Below, in pieces: positions 1-8,583 of a stretch of DNA of 51,841 nucleotides; within the stretch, counting starts at the first letter, position 1; each line of letters starts with the position of its first letter. Under the pieces are notes generated by a model. That model saw only the letters and a list, made by a program, of their open reading frames with translations. It searched no databases and was not told where the DNA came from. This stretch comes from Pollutimonas nitritireducens. Its GTDB lineage: Bacteria > Pseudomonadota > Gammaproteobacteria > Burkholderiales > Burkholderiaceae_B. The translations under genes were made by a program, and so were the position numbers. The DNA lies in the NCBI RefSeq assembly GCF_002849615.1, contig NZ_PDNV01000016.1:1-51841 (forward strand), written 5' to 3'.

Positions 1-151
1 TCTCTAAGTGGTTGATTACAAACTCCACTTTGGCACATTGATGCCGTTGATGCGAGGCCCTCTTTACGTCTGCTTTCCTTCTTAGGCCTCGTCACTCACT
101 TGAGGTGGGAGGCGTCCATACCATCTCCTGCGTTGGTTAAATCAACAGTGA
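1..151. other. Left-edge non-coding stretch
   Basis: This stretch lies downstream of the first minus-strand gene. All frames are interrupted within about 25 codons and I recognise no protein remnant, RNA or clear terminator in it. Confidence 0.4.
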
Positions 152-586
152 TCAATGTTCGGCGTCGTTGGCTTTGTTACCCGCACGCTCGTCCAGCACT
201 TTCTTAGCAACTTTGAATCCGTCGACCGCGGCGGGCATACCGCAATAGCAAGCCGCCTGGAGCAAGATTTCCTGCAGCTCTTCTTTGGTCCACCCATTGT
301 TGAGGGCCCCGTTGATATGTAGGGCGAGCTCGTTGGGCCGTCCAAGTGCGATCAGCACGCTTATTGTGACCAGACTACGGTGCTTCAAATCCAAACCGGG
401 CCGTCCCCACACGGCGCCCCAGGCCAGGCCGGTCACGGCATCCTGCAAAGGCTGAAGGAAATCGTCGTCGGAAGCGTTGCGGATGCTTCGATCGACATAC
501 GCGTCACCTAGCGTCTGGCGCCGATTGCGATGTCCGAGTTCAACAACTTCTGGCGTGATAGGTTGGAATTTTTTCTTGTCTGACAT
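152..586 (-). CDS. Carboxymuconolactone decarboxylase family protein (PcaC-like)
   Basis: A 144-residue protein made almost entirely of one CMD domain (about residues 35-125). It has the PcaC-type segment WGRPGLDLKHRSL, then GALNNGWTKEELQEILLQ and an ACYCGMPAA stretch. PcaC opens 4-carboxymuconolactone in the protocatechuate branch, but many stand-alone members act on other substrates, so only the family is certain. The start has a good ribosome site (CTGGAGA). It is the last gene of the minus-strand unit that begins with the Bug receptor, 105 bases after the SDR gene, so the substrate is probably an intermediate of that pathway. A paralogue of the same size lies at 38386-38805. Confidence 0.85.
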   Translation of the reverse strand: MSDKKKFQPITPEVVELGHRNRRQTLGDAYVDRSIRNASDDDFLQPLQDAVTGLAWGAVWGRPGLDLKHRSLVTISVLIALGRPNELALHINGALNNGWTKEELQEILLQAACYCGMPAAVDGFKVAKKVLDERAGNKANDAEH

Positions 587-691
587 TGCATCTCCAGTTT
601 TTTAAGTGAGCGGGGCCTGCAAGCCTGCAAGCAGGCTCCCGAATAGAATTGAATACGTAGTGATAAACCGGGCTCGCCCGGCCTGGCGTCT

Positions 692-1501
692 TCAGCGAAC
701 GATGTTCACCAGGGCGCCACCATCCACCGGAAGCTCTACACCGGTTATGAATCCTGCTTCGTCGGACGCGAGAAATAACGCGGCGTTAGCGACATCCCAC
801 GCCGTACCCATTCTGGAACGCAGCGGAACCCTGGCGTCTCGTTCAGCCGCCACTTGCTCCCGCGGTTTCCCAAATGCCGTAGCCCGCGTATCGACCGCCA
901 TCGGTGTGTCGAGGAGGCCTGGTAGCAAAGTATTGGCACGGATTCCATACTGCGCATTTTCGATAGCCAGCTGCTTGGTGTAGGCGACCATGGCCGCCTT
1001 CGTTGCCTTGTAGGCAACCCAGGGATAGCGCTGCCATGCGGAAACGGACGAGACCGTCAGTATTACGCCGCTTTCCTGGCGGCGCATGATGGGCAATACA
1101 TGCTTGCATGCCATCACACAGCCTCGCAAATTGACCTGGGTGATGAAGTCGAATGCTTCCTCCGTGATCTCGGTTGCGCTGGCGTCGTTGCCAGACACGC
1201 TTACCCCTACGTTGTAGTGCAGGATGTCGATACGTCCCCAACGCCGGTCCGCTTCCGCAATTGCTGCGGCCAGATCCGCTTCCTTGCGTACATCTGCGGC
1301 ATATGGCTCGATCTCGACCGCGCCGTATTCCGATTTGGCAATACGACACGTTTCTTCAGCAGACTCCAGCGAACGATCCACGGCCAGGATGCGCGCGCCT
1401 TCCTGTGCAAAGCGCAGGACAGTGGCCCGACCGTTTCCTACACCCGAACCCGGGCTTTGCCCGGCGCCGATGATGACGGCGATCTTATCCTTGAGTCTCA
1501 T
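692..1501 (-). CDS. SDR family NAD(P)-dependent oxidoreductase
   Basis: A 269-residue short-chain dehydrogenase. The Rossmann glycine motif is of the extended kind (GAGQSPGSGVGNGRA, residues 12-26), a loop seen in one SDR subgroup, not the compact TGxxxGIG. NVG replaces NAG near residue 98. The catalytic residues are present: Ser151/152, Tyr164 and Lys168 in VAYKATK. The C-terminus (ELPVDGGALV) is classical. The start codon overlaps the stop of the preceding dehydrogenase by one base (TAATG), so the two are translationally coupled. It probably oxidises or reduces a hydroxy or keto intermediate in the same pathway; the substrate is unknown. Confidence 0.9.
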   Translation of the reverse strand: MRLKDKIAVIIGAGQSPGSGVGNGRATVLRFAQEGARILAVDRSLESAEETCRIAKSEYGAVEIEPYAADVRKEADLAAAIAEADRRWGRIDILHYNVGVSVSGNDASATEITEEAFDFITQVNLRGCVMACKHVLPIMRRQESGVILTVSSVSAWQRYPWVAYKATKAAMVAYTKQLAIENAQYGIRANTLLPGLLDTPMAVDTRATAFGKPREQVAAERDARVPLRSRMGTAWDVANAALFLASDEAGFITGVELPVDGGALVNIVR

Positions 1502-2439
1502 TACACTCCTTCCCTTTTACCCGGAATGGCCGGGGCTTCACGCCCTCTCACTTCCGTTCCGGCCCAACGCTCCATGTATTGAATCAGTGCACTGAAGTCG
1601 AGATCAGCTCCGCCCTGGGTGATGGCGTATTCCCAGAGCTGGCGCGTGTTCTGGCCTACCCACATGGGTACGCCCAGCGCCTGTGCCTCCTCAAGCCCAA
1701 GCGACACGTCCTTGTGGATGGTGCGTATCGTGGCCCCGTAGTCGAAGCTGCGCGGGAGGACTGCCTTCGGAATTTTGTCGGTGGTCGCGCTGTTACGGCC
1801 CGTGCTCGCGTTGATGACTTCCACCATCTTGTCCGCATCCAATCCTGCTTTCGCGCCGAGCACCAATGCCTCATAAGCCGAAGTCATGTTGGCGGCCGAG
1901 ATCAGGTTATTGACCAGCTTCATCATTTGCGCCATGCCAGGCTCGTCACCGATGGTGAAGACTTTATCGGAAATTACCGCAAGCTGGGATTGGACCTGCG
2001 CGCGGGCCCGCTCCGGACCAGACACCATGATGGCAAGGGTGCCGGCGTCTGCGCCCTTGGGGCCGCCGCTAATCGGGGCGTCCAGTACGACTACGCCGGA
2101 TTCCTGGAGATGCTGTGCAATATCGAGCACTGCCATCCTGCCTATCGTCGACATCTCGATATAGATTTCCAAGGCTTGGCCGCCCGCGACGCCGTCCTTC
2201 CCATACGCCACGCGCTTGCTGATATTGCTATCAGGCAGACATGCGTAAACCACATTGGCGACATCGGCCACCTGACGGGCCGAGGCATGCGCAATGGCGC
2301 CCAGCTCCACAAGCGCATTCATCCGTGCCTGGTCTGGATCATAGACATGGAGCTCGATACCGCTTCGCGCGAGTCGGCGCGCGATCGCAGAGCCCATGGC
2401 GCCGAGCCCAATAAAGCCAACAATGTCGGAATTGCTCAT
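1501..2439 (-). CDS. NAD(P)-dependent beta-hydroxyacid dehydrogenase (3-hydroxyisobutyrate dehydrogenase family)
   Basis: About 312 residues from the internal ATG at 2439, which is preceded by GAGGACGAG; a longer frame from 2496 adds 19 unlikely residues. The N-terminal Rossmann motif is VGFIGLGAMGSAIARRL. The substrate loop is DAPISGGPKGADAGTLA, and the catalytic lysine sits in MMKLVNNLISAANM. These are hallmarks of the family that includes 3-hydroxyisobutyrate, tartronate semialdehyde and 6-phosphogluconate-like dehydrogenases. It is the second gene of the Bug-dehydrogenase-SDR-CMD unit. A truncated paralogue lies at 34785-35072 in front of another SDR, so the dehydrogenase-SDR pairing recurs. 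Substrate unknown. Confidence 0.9.
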   Translation of the reverse strand: MSNSDIVGFIGLGAMGSAIARRLARSGIELHVYDPDQARMNALVELGAIAHASARQVADVANVVYACLPDSNISKRVAYGKDGVAGGQALEIYIEMSTIGRMAVLDIAQHLQESGVVVLDAPISGGPKGADAGTLAIMVSGPERARAQVQSQLAVISDKVFTIGDEPGMAQMMKLVNNLISAANMTSAYEALVLGAKAGLDADKMVEVINASTGRNSATTDKIPKAVLPRSFDYGATIRTIHKDVSLGLEEAQALGVPMWVGQNTRQLWEYAITQGGADLDFSALIQYMERWAGTEVRGREAPAIPGKREGV

Positions 2440-2540
2440 CTCGTCCTCATGATTGATACCCGTGCGGGGGCGCTGGAAAGCCGTCAATGCCCCCACCTTC
2501 TTCAGTTTTCAGGTGAATCCCAGGTTGCACTTCTGCGCTT

Positions 2541-3509
2541 CTACATGTCCAGCGTCGCAAGCTGCTGCTTGAGATCTTTGTAATCTGCTCGGAACATGGC
2601 GTCGAATTCCGAGGCCGAACCGCTTTGCGTCACCATGCCCTGCTGCGCGAGGACGCTTTGGAACGCCGGGTTCTGCAGTGCCTTGTTCACGGCGGAATTG
2701 ATCTGCTGCACGATGTCCTGAGGCACGCCTTTAGGACCAAACAGGCCGTACCAAGTCACAACGTTAAAGTCGGGATAGCCTTGCTCGGAAATGGTTGGGA
2801 CATCAGGGAATGCCGCAACGCGCTCTTTCGATGACACGGCGAGTGGCACGGCGCGCTTCCCTTCCAGGAAGGATTTTGCCGATCCGATCGATCCGCCGAC
2901 CAACTCGACATGGCCACCCACCATATCGCTGAGCGCGGGATTGGAGCCCTTGTAGGGCACATGCACCATCCCCGCGCCAGCCTTGTCCTTAAGCATTGCC
3001 AACAGCAGGTGTGACATGCTGCCCTGTCCCGATGTACCGAAGCGCAGCGCTTCCGGGTCTTGTCTGGCAGTGTCGAGAACCTGCTTGATGTTCTTGTACT
3101 TGGAGTCGGCGCCGGAGACGATGATCATCGGCGAATCAGCCACGTGAACGATAGCGGTGAAATCCTCCAGCGCATTGAAGCTTACAGCGTCCTGCAGCAG
3201 GGGGGTGATGACGATGTTCTCGCGCAGCGCGAGGATAACCTCATGCCCGTCTGGTGTGCCGCGCGATATCGAAGACAGCGCAATAGCCCCATTACCGCCC
3301 GGGCGATTCTCGACCACAATGTTCCAGCCGGCGGATTTAGTCAGTTGATCCGCAAGCTGACGGGCAAGTATGTCTGTACCGCCTCCTGGGCTGAATGGAA
3401 CGATAAGGCGGATGGGCTTGGTTGGAAAGGCGCTGGCCGCCGAGGCCGAGGCCGCGAGTGTCAGTGCAGAGCAAAAGAAAGCCGCGGCTTTCAGGGCGCG
3501 AGTGATCAT
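2541..3509 (-). CDS. Bug family (TctC-like) periplasmic substrate-binding receptor
   Basis: A 322-residue secreted protein. Residues 1-28 form a Sec signal peptide ending near SAASA. The mature N-terminus has the Bug signature FPTKPIRLIVPFSPGGGTD, and VHVPYKGSNPALSDMVGGH lies in the ligand-binding half. Bug receptors deliver carboxylates and small aromatics to tripartite tricarboxylate transporters, but no tctA or tctB is in the window, so its membrane partner must be elsewhere. The start has a strong ribosome site (CGGAGGA). It opens the minus-strand catabolic unit, under a promoter carrying a LacI-type palindrome. Confidence 0.92.
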   Translation of the reverse strand: MITRALKAAAFFCSALTLAASASAASAFPTKPIRLIVPFSPGGGTDILARQLADQLTKSAGWNIVVENRPGGNGAIALSSISRGTPDGHEVILALRENIVITPLLQDAVSFNALEDFTAIVHVADSPMIIVSGADSKYKNIKQVLDTARQDPEALRFGTSGQGSMSHLLLAMLKDKAGAGMVHVPYKGSNPALSDMVGGHVELVGGSIGSAKSFLEGKRAVPLAVSSKERVAAFPDVPTISEQGYPDFNVVTWYGLFGPKGVPQDIVQQINSAVNKALQNPAFQSVLAQQGMVTQSGSASEFDAMFRADYKDLKQQLATLDM

Positions 3510-3531
3510 GTGTCCTCCGAAGTTCTATAAA

Positions 3532-3545
3532 TTGAAACGTTTCAA
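3532..3545. promoter_or_regulatory. LacI-type operator palindrome, TTGAAACGTTTCAA
   Basis: A perfect 14-base palindrome between the Bug start codon and its -10 element, roughly +7 to +20 of the predicted transcript. It shares the 12-base core TGAAACGTTTCA with a second site at 4661-4674. The central CG with A/T-rich arms is typical of LacI/GalR-family operators. The LacI gene at 7371-8450 is the obvious candidate repressor (inference). Confidence 0.75.
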
Positions 3546-3558
3546 CGCTCCTGCGGAA

Positions 3559-3587
3559 ATTATAGAAACTTTATGACCAACTGGCCA
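3559..3587 (-). promoter_or_regulatory. Predicted sigma-70 promoter of the Bug-dehydrogenase-SDR-CMD unit
   Basis: On the minus strand, TGGCCA (3582-3587) and a perfect TATAAT (3559-3564) are separated by 17 bases. The expected start is near 3552, which puts the palindrome at 3532-3545 just downstream, a usual repression position. Confidence 0.55.
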
Positions 3588-3646
3588 TGTACAATTTTTC
3601 ATAGAAGCTTTGCTGCTTAAGCATAGCTGACAACTGGAGCCATACT

Positions 3647-4582
3647 GTGAGCGGACGGGCAGAAGAGATCGAGATTTTTGTCAAGGTTTACGACAGCAAC
3701 AGCCTATCAACCGCGGCCGGAGTCAGTGGATGCACGCCATCTGCCGTGAGCCGCATCGTGAAGCGCCTGGAGGATAGGCTAGGCGTACAACTGTTTTACC
3801 GAAATTCGCGCAGCGTTCGACCCACGGCTGAAGGAGAGATTTTCTACCAACACTGCGTCGACATACTTAAATCGCTGGATACAGCAGAAGCGGCGGTATC
3901 GGGCAGCGCAGACCTTGCAGGTGTATTGCGCGTCAATACCCTGCCAACGTTCGCCAAGTATCAGTTGGCCCCGCTCATGCCCGAATTCCATGCCCTCTAT
4001 CCGCGGCTGCGTGTGGAGTTCATCCTTGGCGCCCGGCCGGCGGATCTTCTTGCCCAAGGGATTGACGTTGCGGTTTATAGCGGGCCTCAGCCCGATTCCA
4101 GCCTGGTTGCGCGCCCACTTACCACGACGCGATGGGTGCTCGTCGCCTCTCCTGGGTACCTTGCCGCACACGGTACGCCGGGCACACCTGATGACCTGCC
4201 TAACCACCATTGCCTGAATTTCAGCTTTCCAACGGGTTGGAATACATGGCATTTCAGCAAAACTGACCGACGCACATTTCATCCGCAAGCCATCATGTCT
4301 TCCGATCAAGGCGACATGCTGCTCGCCCTTTCACTGGCCGACATGGGCATCGTGCGGCTCGCCGAATATCACGTCTACGGACACCTGCGCGAGGGCCGTC
4401 TGGTGCAGGTACTCCGGTCGCACGCCGCCACTGACGAAGAGCCAATCTACCTGCTCTACCGCTCTCGGGACAACCTCAGTCCCCGCGTGAAGGCCTGGAT
4501 CGATTTCCTGAAGGATAAGTTCGGCGGACGCCCTTCCTGGACGCAAACAATCAGCGCGAACGACCAGGCCGACTCCATCTGA
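3647..4582 (+). CDS. LysR family transcriptional regulator
   Basis: A 311-residue LysR regulator with a GTG start, preceded by CTGGAGC. The N-terminal winged helix-turn-helix (about residues 15-60) contains LSTAAGVSGCTPSAVSRIVK and LGVQLFYRNSRSVRPTAEG. The periplasmic-binding-like effector domain follows from about residue 90. It is transcribed divergently from the Bug gene and in line with the aldehyde dehydrogenase, so it may control either or both, alongside the LacI-type regulator. The effector is unknown, probably the substrate or an intermediate of the neighbouring pathway. Confidence 0.92.
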   Translation: MSGRAEEIEIFVKVYDSNSLSTAAGVSGCTPSAVSRIVKRLEDRLGVQLFYRNSRSVRPTAEGEIFYQHCVDILKSLDTAEAAVSGSADLAGVLRVNTLPTFAKYQLAPLMPEFHALYPRLRVEFILGARPADLLAQGIDVAVYSGPQPDSSLVARPLTTTRWVLVASPGYLAAHGTPGTPDDLPNHHCLNFSFPTGWNTWHFSKTDRRTFHPQAIMSSDQGDMLLALSLADMGIVRLAEYHVYGHLREGRLVQVLRSHAATDEEPIYLLYRSRDNLSPRVKAWIDFLKDKFGGRPSWTQTISANDQADSI

Positions 4583-4633
4583 AGCCACCCAAGGACGTCC
4601 GGTTTCACGCCGTTATGGTAGCGACTGTCATGA

Positions 4634-4662
4634 TTGCAAGGCTGCCCATTCCTGTGCATAAT
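4634..4662 (+). promoter_or_regulatory. Predicted sigma-70 promoter of the ALDH-ADH-LacI unit
   Basis: TTGCAA (4634-4639), a 17-base spacer and CATAAT (4657-4662) form a good sigma-70 promoter. The -10 hexamer overlaps the palindrome at 4661-4674, so a bound repressor would block polymerase. Confidence 0.6.
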
Positions 4663-4674
4663 GAAACGTTTCAT
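4661..4674. promoter_or_regulatory. LacI-type operator palindrome, ATGAAACGTTTCAT
   Basis: A perfect 14-base palindrome over the end of the -10 element and the transcription start of the aldehyde dehydrogenase unit. It has the same TGAAACGTTTCA core as the site at 3532-3545. The last gene of the unit it controls encodes a LacI-family protein, which suggests negative autoregulation. Confidence 0.75.
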
Positions 4675-4715
4675 CAACTTCCCTTGCGTACTCACTTATA
4701 ACATCCGGAGAAAAG

Positions 4716-6164
4716 ATGGCTGAGAAACACAGCGACAACGAATGGAATGTCCCCACCGGCTCCCTGGTCAATGGCAATTGGTTGACGTCAACTGAAACGG
4801 TCGCAGTCCTGGACAAGTACACGGGCAAAGAAGTCGCCCGGGTGAGCGCCGCCGATCAGCACATGGTTAGCACTGCGGTGCGCTGCGCCAAGCAAGCCGT
4901 CGACAGGGGTGCCCCCCCTCCTCATGACCGGGGCCAGGTCTTGCGACGCGCCGCGCAATTGCTGGAAGAACATCGATCCCGGTTTGCCGGCGCCATGGTG
5001 GCGGAAGCCGGATTCGTTACTGCCGATGCGCACGGAGAAATTGATCGGGCCATGGTGACGCTGAATCTCTCGGCTGAAGAGGCGACCCGTCTTGTTGGTG
5101 ACGTCGTACCGTTCGCTGCCAGTCCAGGTGCACATGAGCGCATTGGATTCACCATGCGTTTTCCAATCGGTGTGGTGTGCGCCATTACGCCATTCAACTC
5201 TCCGCTCAACACCGTGCTACATAAAGTCGCACCTGCTTATGGAGCGGGAAACGCAGTCGTTTTGAAGCCGTCCGCGTACACGCCCCTGACGTCCGCCCTT
5301 CTTGCCGAGATCCTGTTGGAGGCCGGAATGCCGGCCGGGTTCCTGTCTGTGCTCCAGGGAGAGGGGGATACGGTAGGCGACTGGCTACTCAAAGAGCAGG
5401 ATATTGCGTTCTATACATTCACTGGAAGCACCCGTGTTGGCCGCATCATCCAGTCGGCTGCAGGCTTGCGGCGCACTCAGATGGAATTGGGCAGCATTGC
5501 CAGCACCATCGTATGCGCCGATGCGGACCTGGACCGTGCCATCCCCAAGATCGCCAACGCGACGTTTCGCAAAGCGGGACAAGTCTGCACATCGGTGCAA
5601 CGGCTTTATGTGGAACGCTCCATCGCCAACGAAGTGGCCGAACGCCTGGTGGCCGCGGCGGCAGGGCTGCCCGCGGGCGACCCACGCTCGCCGGCTACGC
5701 GAGTTGGCCCGCTCATCACCGAAGACGCTGCAATCCGTACTGAGCAATGGATCGTCCAGGCTCGTGACGCCGGCGCCCGTGTCCTATGCGGCGGGGAACG
5801 CGAGCGTTCCGTGGTGCAGCCGGCCGTGTTGACGAATCTGCCAGAAGAGGCCAACGCCTGGTGCAAGGAGGCGTTCGCACCCCTGGTCGCCATCCAGGCT
5901 TTCGATAATTTCGATGATGCACTTCGCAGCGCCAACTCGACTCCTTATGGCCTCTCCGCAGGGGTGTTCACGAAGGATATCAATCGCTCGCTGAAAGCCG
6001 CAAAAACGCTACGTTTTGGCACAGTCCAGATCAACGAAACCTCCAGCGCGCGATCAGATGTCATGCCTTTCGGCGGCGTGAAGGATAGCGGCTTCGGCAA
6101 GGAAGGACCGTGGCACGCGATGCGTGAAATGACTGAAGAAAGACTGGTCATCTTCAACCCGTAG
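4716..6164 (+). CDS. Aldehyde dehydrogenase family protein
   Basis: A 482-residue NAD(P)-dependent aldehyde dehydrogenase. Visible landmarks are the catalytic-domain entry ITPFNSPLN, the cofactor lysine in VVLKPSAYTPL, the turn FTGSTRVGR, the general base Glu257 (MELGS) and the nucleophile Cys291 (GQVCTS); the 34-residue spacing between the last two is normal for the family. MELGSIAST replaces the common LELGGKSP. It oxidises an aldehyde to a carboxylate, probably the product of the iron alcohol dehydrogenase 14 bases downstream. First gene of the plus unit, with a LacI-type operator in its promoter. Confidence 0.93.
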   Translation: MAEKHSDNEWNVPTGSLVNGNWLTSTETVAVLDKYTGKEVARVSAADQHMVSTAVRCAKQAVDRGAPPPHDRGQVLRRAAQLLEEHRSRFAGAMVAEAGFVTADAHGEIDRAMVTLNLSAEEATRLVGDVVPFAASPGAHERIGFTMRFPIGVVCAITPFNSPLNTVLHKVAPAYGAGNAVVLKPSAYTPLTSALLAEILLEAGMPAGFLSVLQGEGDTVGDWLLKEQDIAFYTFTGSTRVGRIIQSAAGLRRTQMELGSIASTIVCADADLDRAIPKIANATFRKAGQVCTSVQRLYVERSIANEVAERLVAAAAGLPAGDPRSPATRVGPLITEDAAIRTEQWIVQARDAGARVLCGGERERSVVQPAVLTNLPEEANAWCKEAFAPLVAIQAFDNFDDALRSANSTPYGLSAGVFTKDINRSLKAAKTLRFGTVQINETSSARSDVMPFGGVKDSGFGKEGPWHAMREMTEERLVIFNP

Positions 6165-6178
6165 TCGCGAGAAATATC

Positions 6179-7342
6179 ATGCAAATACCCCAAATGAGCC
6201 CTTTCCTTTGCCCCACGACCATACACATGGGCGTGGGCAGCTATATAAAAGTCGCAGACTCGCTTCGCCAGTGGGAGGCCAAGCGGCTAATGATCCTGCT
6301 CGACGGCGCGCTGGTGGATACGCCGTTTTATACCGACGTCAAGCGTCTGCTCGAGCAAGAGGTCGATCAGTTCAGTGTATTCACTGACATCGAGCCCGAT
6401 CCCAGTGCAAACACCGTTGAGAAAGCATACAACCAGTGCCGGGAAAGCGGCGCGACCGCGCTCCTGGCCATCGGTGGCGGCAGCACAATGGATGTCGCCA
6501 AAGCGGTCGGCATTCTCGCCACGAACGGTGGCCGCATTCACGACTACGAAGGCATCGAGAAGTTTCATACACGCCCTCTCCCGCTGATCGCCATACCAAC
6601 GACGGCCGGGACGGGTTCCGAAGTATCGGGCTCTTGCGTCATCACGGACACCGAGAAAAACCTGAAGATGTCCATCCGGCATGCGTCACTCAACCCTGCC
6701 GACGTTGCCATTCTGGATCCGCTGGCTCTGCGGACAGTACCGGCACATGTGGCAGCCCATTCAGGTCTCGATGCCTTCGTACATGCCTTCGAGTCCTATG
6801 TGTCGCGCCTTGCAAACCCTTTCACTGATGCCATCAATTTGCACGCGCTCCAACTCATCTCGGGCAATATTCGACAATTTGTGGCCAATCGGAATAACCT
6901 CGATGCCGGACTGAACATGCTTTGCGGCTCAGCATTGGCTGGCATGGCGTTCGGCTTGACGGGACTGGGCAATGTGCATTGCATGGCCAGGTTCGTGGGC
7001 GCCTACTTCCACCTATCACACGGACTTTCGAATGCGTTGTGCCTGCCTCATGTCGCCGCCTTCAACATGCCGGCCAACCCGACAAAGTTCGCACGCGTTG
7101 CCCAGGCGATGGGAGAGCACACAGAAGGGTTACCGGAGCTGCATGCGGCGCGGCGCGCGGTGGACGCGATCAGCGCTTTATGTTCCGATCTGGGCATTCC
7201 TGGAAGGCTCAGGGATGCCGCGGTCACGGCCGACAAACTGGACGAGATGGCGGCACTGTGCGTTCAGGCGAACTACAATCGATGGAATCCTCGGGACACG
7301 TCCAAACGCGACTTCCAGGAGCTTTTCCACCGCGCTTATTGA
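6179..7342 (+). CDS. Iron-containing alcohol dehydrogenase
   Basis: A 387-residue group III (iron-dependent) alcohol dehydrogenase or maleylacetate-reductase-type enzyme. The nucleotide-binding stretch is AIGGGSTMDVAKAVG, followed by PTTAGTGSEVSG. The metal ligands are expected in GLDAFVHAFESY (Asp and His) and in NVHCMARF and HLSHGLSNALCLPH (His). The family ranges from 1,3-propanediol and lactaldehyde dehydrogenases to maleylacetate reductase, so the substrate cannot be fixed. It lies 14 bases after the aldehyde dehydrogenase, suggesting an alcohol-aldehyde-acid sequence. A second ATG lies six codons in; the first was kept. Confidence 0.9.
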   Translation: MQIPQMSPFLCPTTIHMGVGSYIKVADSLRQWEAKRLMILLDGALVDTPFYTDVKRLLEQEVDQFSVFTDIEPDPSANTVEKAYNQCRESGATALLAIGGGSTMDVAKAVGILATNGGRIHDYEGIEKFHTRPLPLIAIPTTAGTGSEVSGSCVITDTEKNLKMSIRHASLNPADVAILDPLALRTVPAHVAAHSGLDAFVHAFESYVSRLANPFTDAINLHALQLISGNIRQFVANRNNLDAGLNMLCGSALAGMAFGLTGLGNVHCMARFVGAYFHLSHGLSNALCLPHVAAFNMPANPTKFARVAQAMGEHTEGLPELHAARRAVDAISALCSDLGIPGRLRDAAVTADKLDEMAALCVQANYNRWNPRDTSKRDFQELFHRAY

Positions 7343-7370
7343 TTCCCGGCGCACAACCTGAGACCATTCA

Positions 7371-8450
7371 GTGAAAACGCCGAAGAACGACCATACCGAC
7401 GCAAGCCCGCGCAAATCGACCACGGGTCCAGGTCGCCCCAAACGCGTGACGGCCAACGATGTCGCGCGCGAAGCGGGCGTGGCGGTGGGTACAGTGTCGC
7501 GCGTCGTGAACGGCGCGCCCACCGTAACTGAAACGGTGCGAAACCGGGTACTCCAGGCCATACAAAAGCTTGGGTGGGCACCTGATATCGCAGCACAAGG
7601 AATGCGAGGGATGCCCGCCCGCATGATCGGCTTCGTTTTCTCTGACATACGCAACCCGCTCTATTCCCATATGGTGAAGGGGGCTGAAGACGCGCTTAGC
7701 GAAAAAGGCTACATGCTTGTCGTCGCGAGCAGCGATGGGCTTCCAGAACGTGAAGTAGCACTCATCCAACTGTTTAGCGGCCGGCGGGCCGATGGAATGC
7801 TGTTGACCGTCGAGGAAGAAACCAGCGTGGCCTTACAGCGCGCGATTCAGCGGGCGGGAATTCCCTTCGTAATGGTGGAACGAGAGCTGTCTTTGCCCAT
7901 CGACACGGTGGGTGCCGCGCATCGGCAGGGTACCTATCAAGCGGCGCAGTATCTTCTCAGTATCGGCCATAGCCGCATTGCCTTGCTGAGCGGGGGACGC
8001 CACAATCGCGTAGGGCGAGACCGCCTTGCGGGTTTTTTACAGGCGCATGACGAAGCAGGAATACCGGTTGACCCGACGCTATTGCGTTTGGAGAGCTTCG
8101 CTGCCGAATATGGGTTTCGCGAGACCCAATCGCTTATCGGCCTGGCGAAACGGCCTACCGCGATCATTTCTGCAGGCCGACATCTCCTGGGCAGTGTGCT
8201 CGAAGCAATCCGCCTGAAGGGGCTGAATATTCCGGGCGATATCAGCTTGATAGCATCCAACGATACCGAACTGGCTCGTCTGGCGACGCCCCCCATCACC
8301 GTTATTCGCTACGATACCTACGCCCTCGGCCGGGAAGCCGCACTGCAGTTGCTTCGACGTATCAGCGGTGAAGCATCGCCAGAGCCGGTACGGATCGAAA
8401 TCCCCACAGAGTTTGTATTACGGCAATCTTGTGTGCCGTTTGGGCGGTAA
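7371..8450 (+). CDS. LacI family transcriptional regulator
   Basis: A 359-residue LacI/GalR-type repressor with a GTG start. The helix-turn-helix and hinge region is near residues 24-70: VTANDVAREAGVAVGTVSRV, then VVNGAPTVTETVRNRV. The remainder is a periplasmic-binding-like effector domain with the usual IGFVFSDIRNPLYSHMVKG opening. About 23 charged residues precede the helix-turn-helix. It is the last gene of the ALDH-ADH unit. Identical-core palindromes lie at that unit's promoter and at the divergent Bug unit, so it probably represses both. The inducer is unknown. Confidence 0.93.
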   Translation: MKTPKNDHTDASPRKSTTGPGRPKRVTANDVAREAGVAVGTVSRVVNGAPTVTETVRNRVLQAIQKLGWAPDIAAQGMRGMPARMIGFVFSDIRNPLYSHMVKGAEDALSEKGYMLVVASSDGLPEREVALIQLFSGRRADGMLLTVEEETSVALQRAIQRAGIPFVMVERELSLPIDTVGAAHRQGTYQAAQYLLSIGHSRIALLSGGRHNRVGRDRLAGFLQAHDEAGIPVDPTLLRLESFAAEYGFRETQSLIGLAKRPTAIISAGRHLLGSVLEAIRLKGLNIPGDISLIASNDTELARLATPPITVIRYDTYALGREAALQLLRRISGEASPEPVRIEIPTEFVLRQSCVPFGR

Positions 8451-8583
8451 ATCCCGCTAGTTTGCAGATTCGATACCCTCGGCGATCACCGCTATGCCTC
8501 GCCGATGCCTAACCGCGCGGCTGTATAAGAGTAATGCAGCGGCGTCTGGCAGGAGTCTTGGCTGGCGCATTGGCTACTTGAGT
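8451..8583. other. Intergenic gap between convergent genes
   Basis: This gap separates the LacI gene from the end of the first Liv operon. I see no strong hairpin with a T-run and no coding remnant. Confidence 0.4.

Noticed and set aside
1579-2583. 334-codon plus-strand frame opposite the hydroxyacid dehydrogenase
   Set aside because: It mirrors a well-supported gene, has no recognisable domain and no ribosome site.
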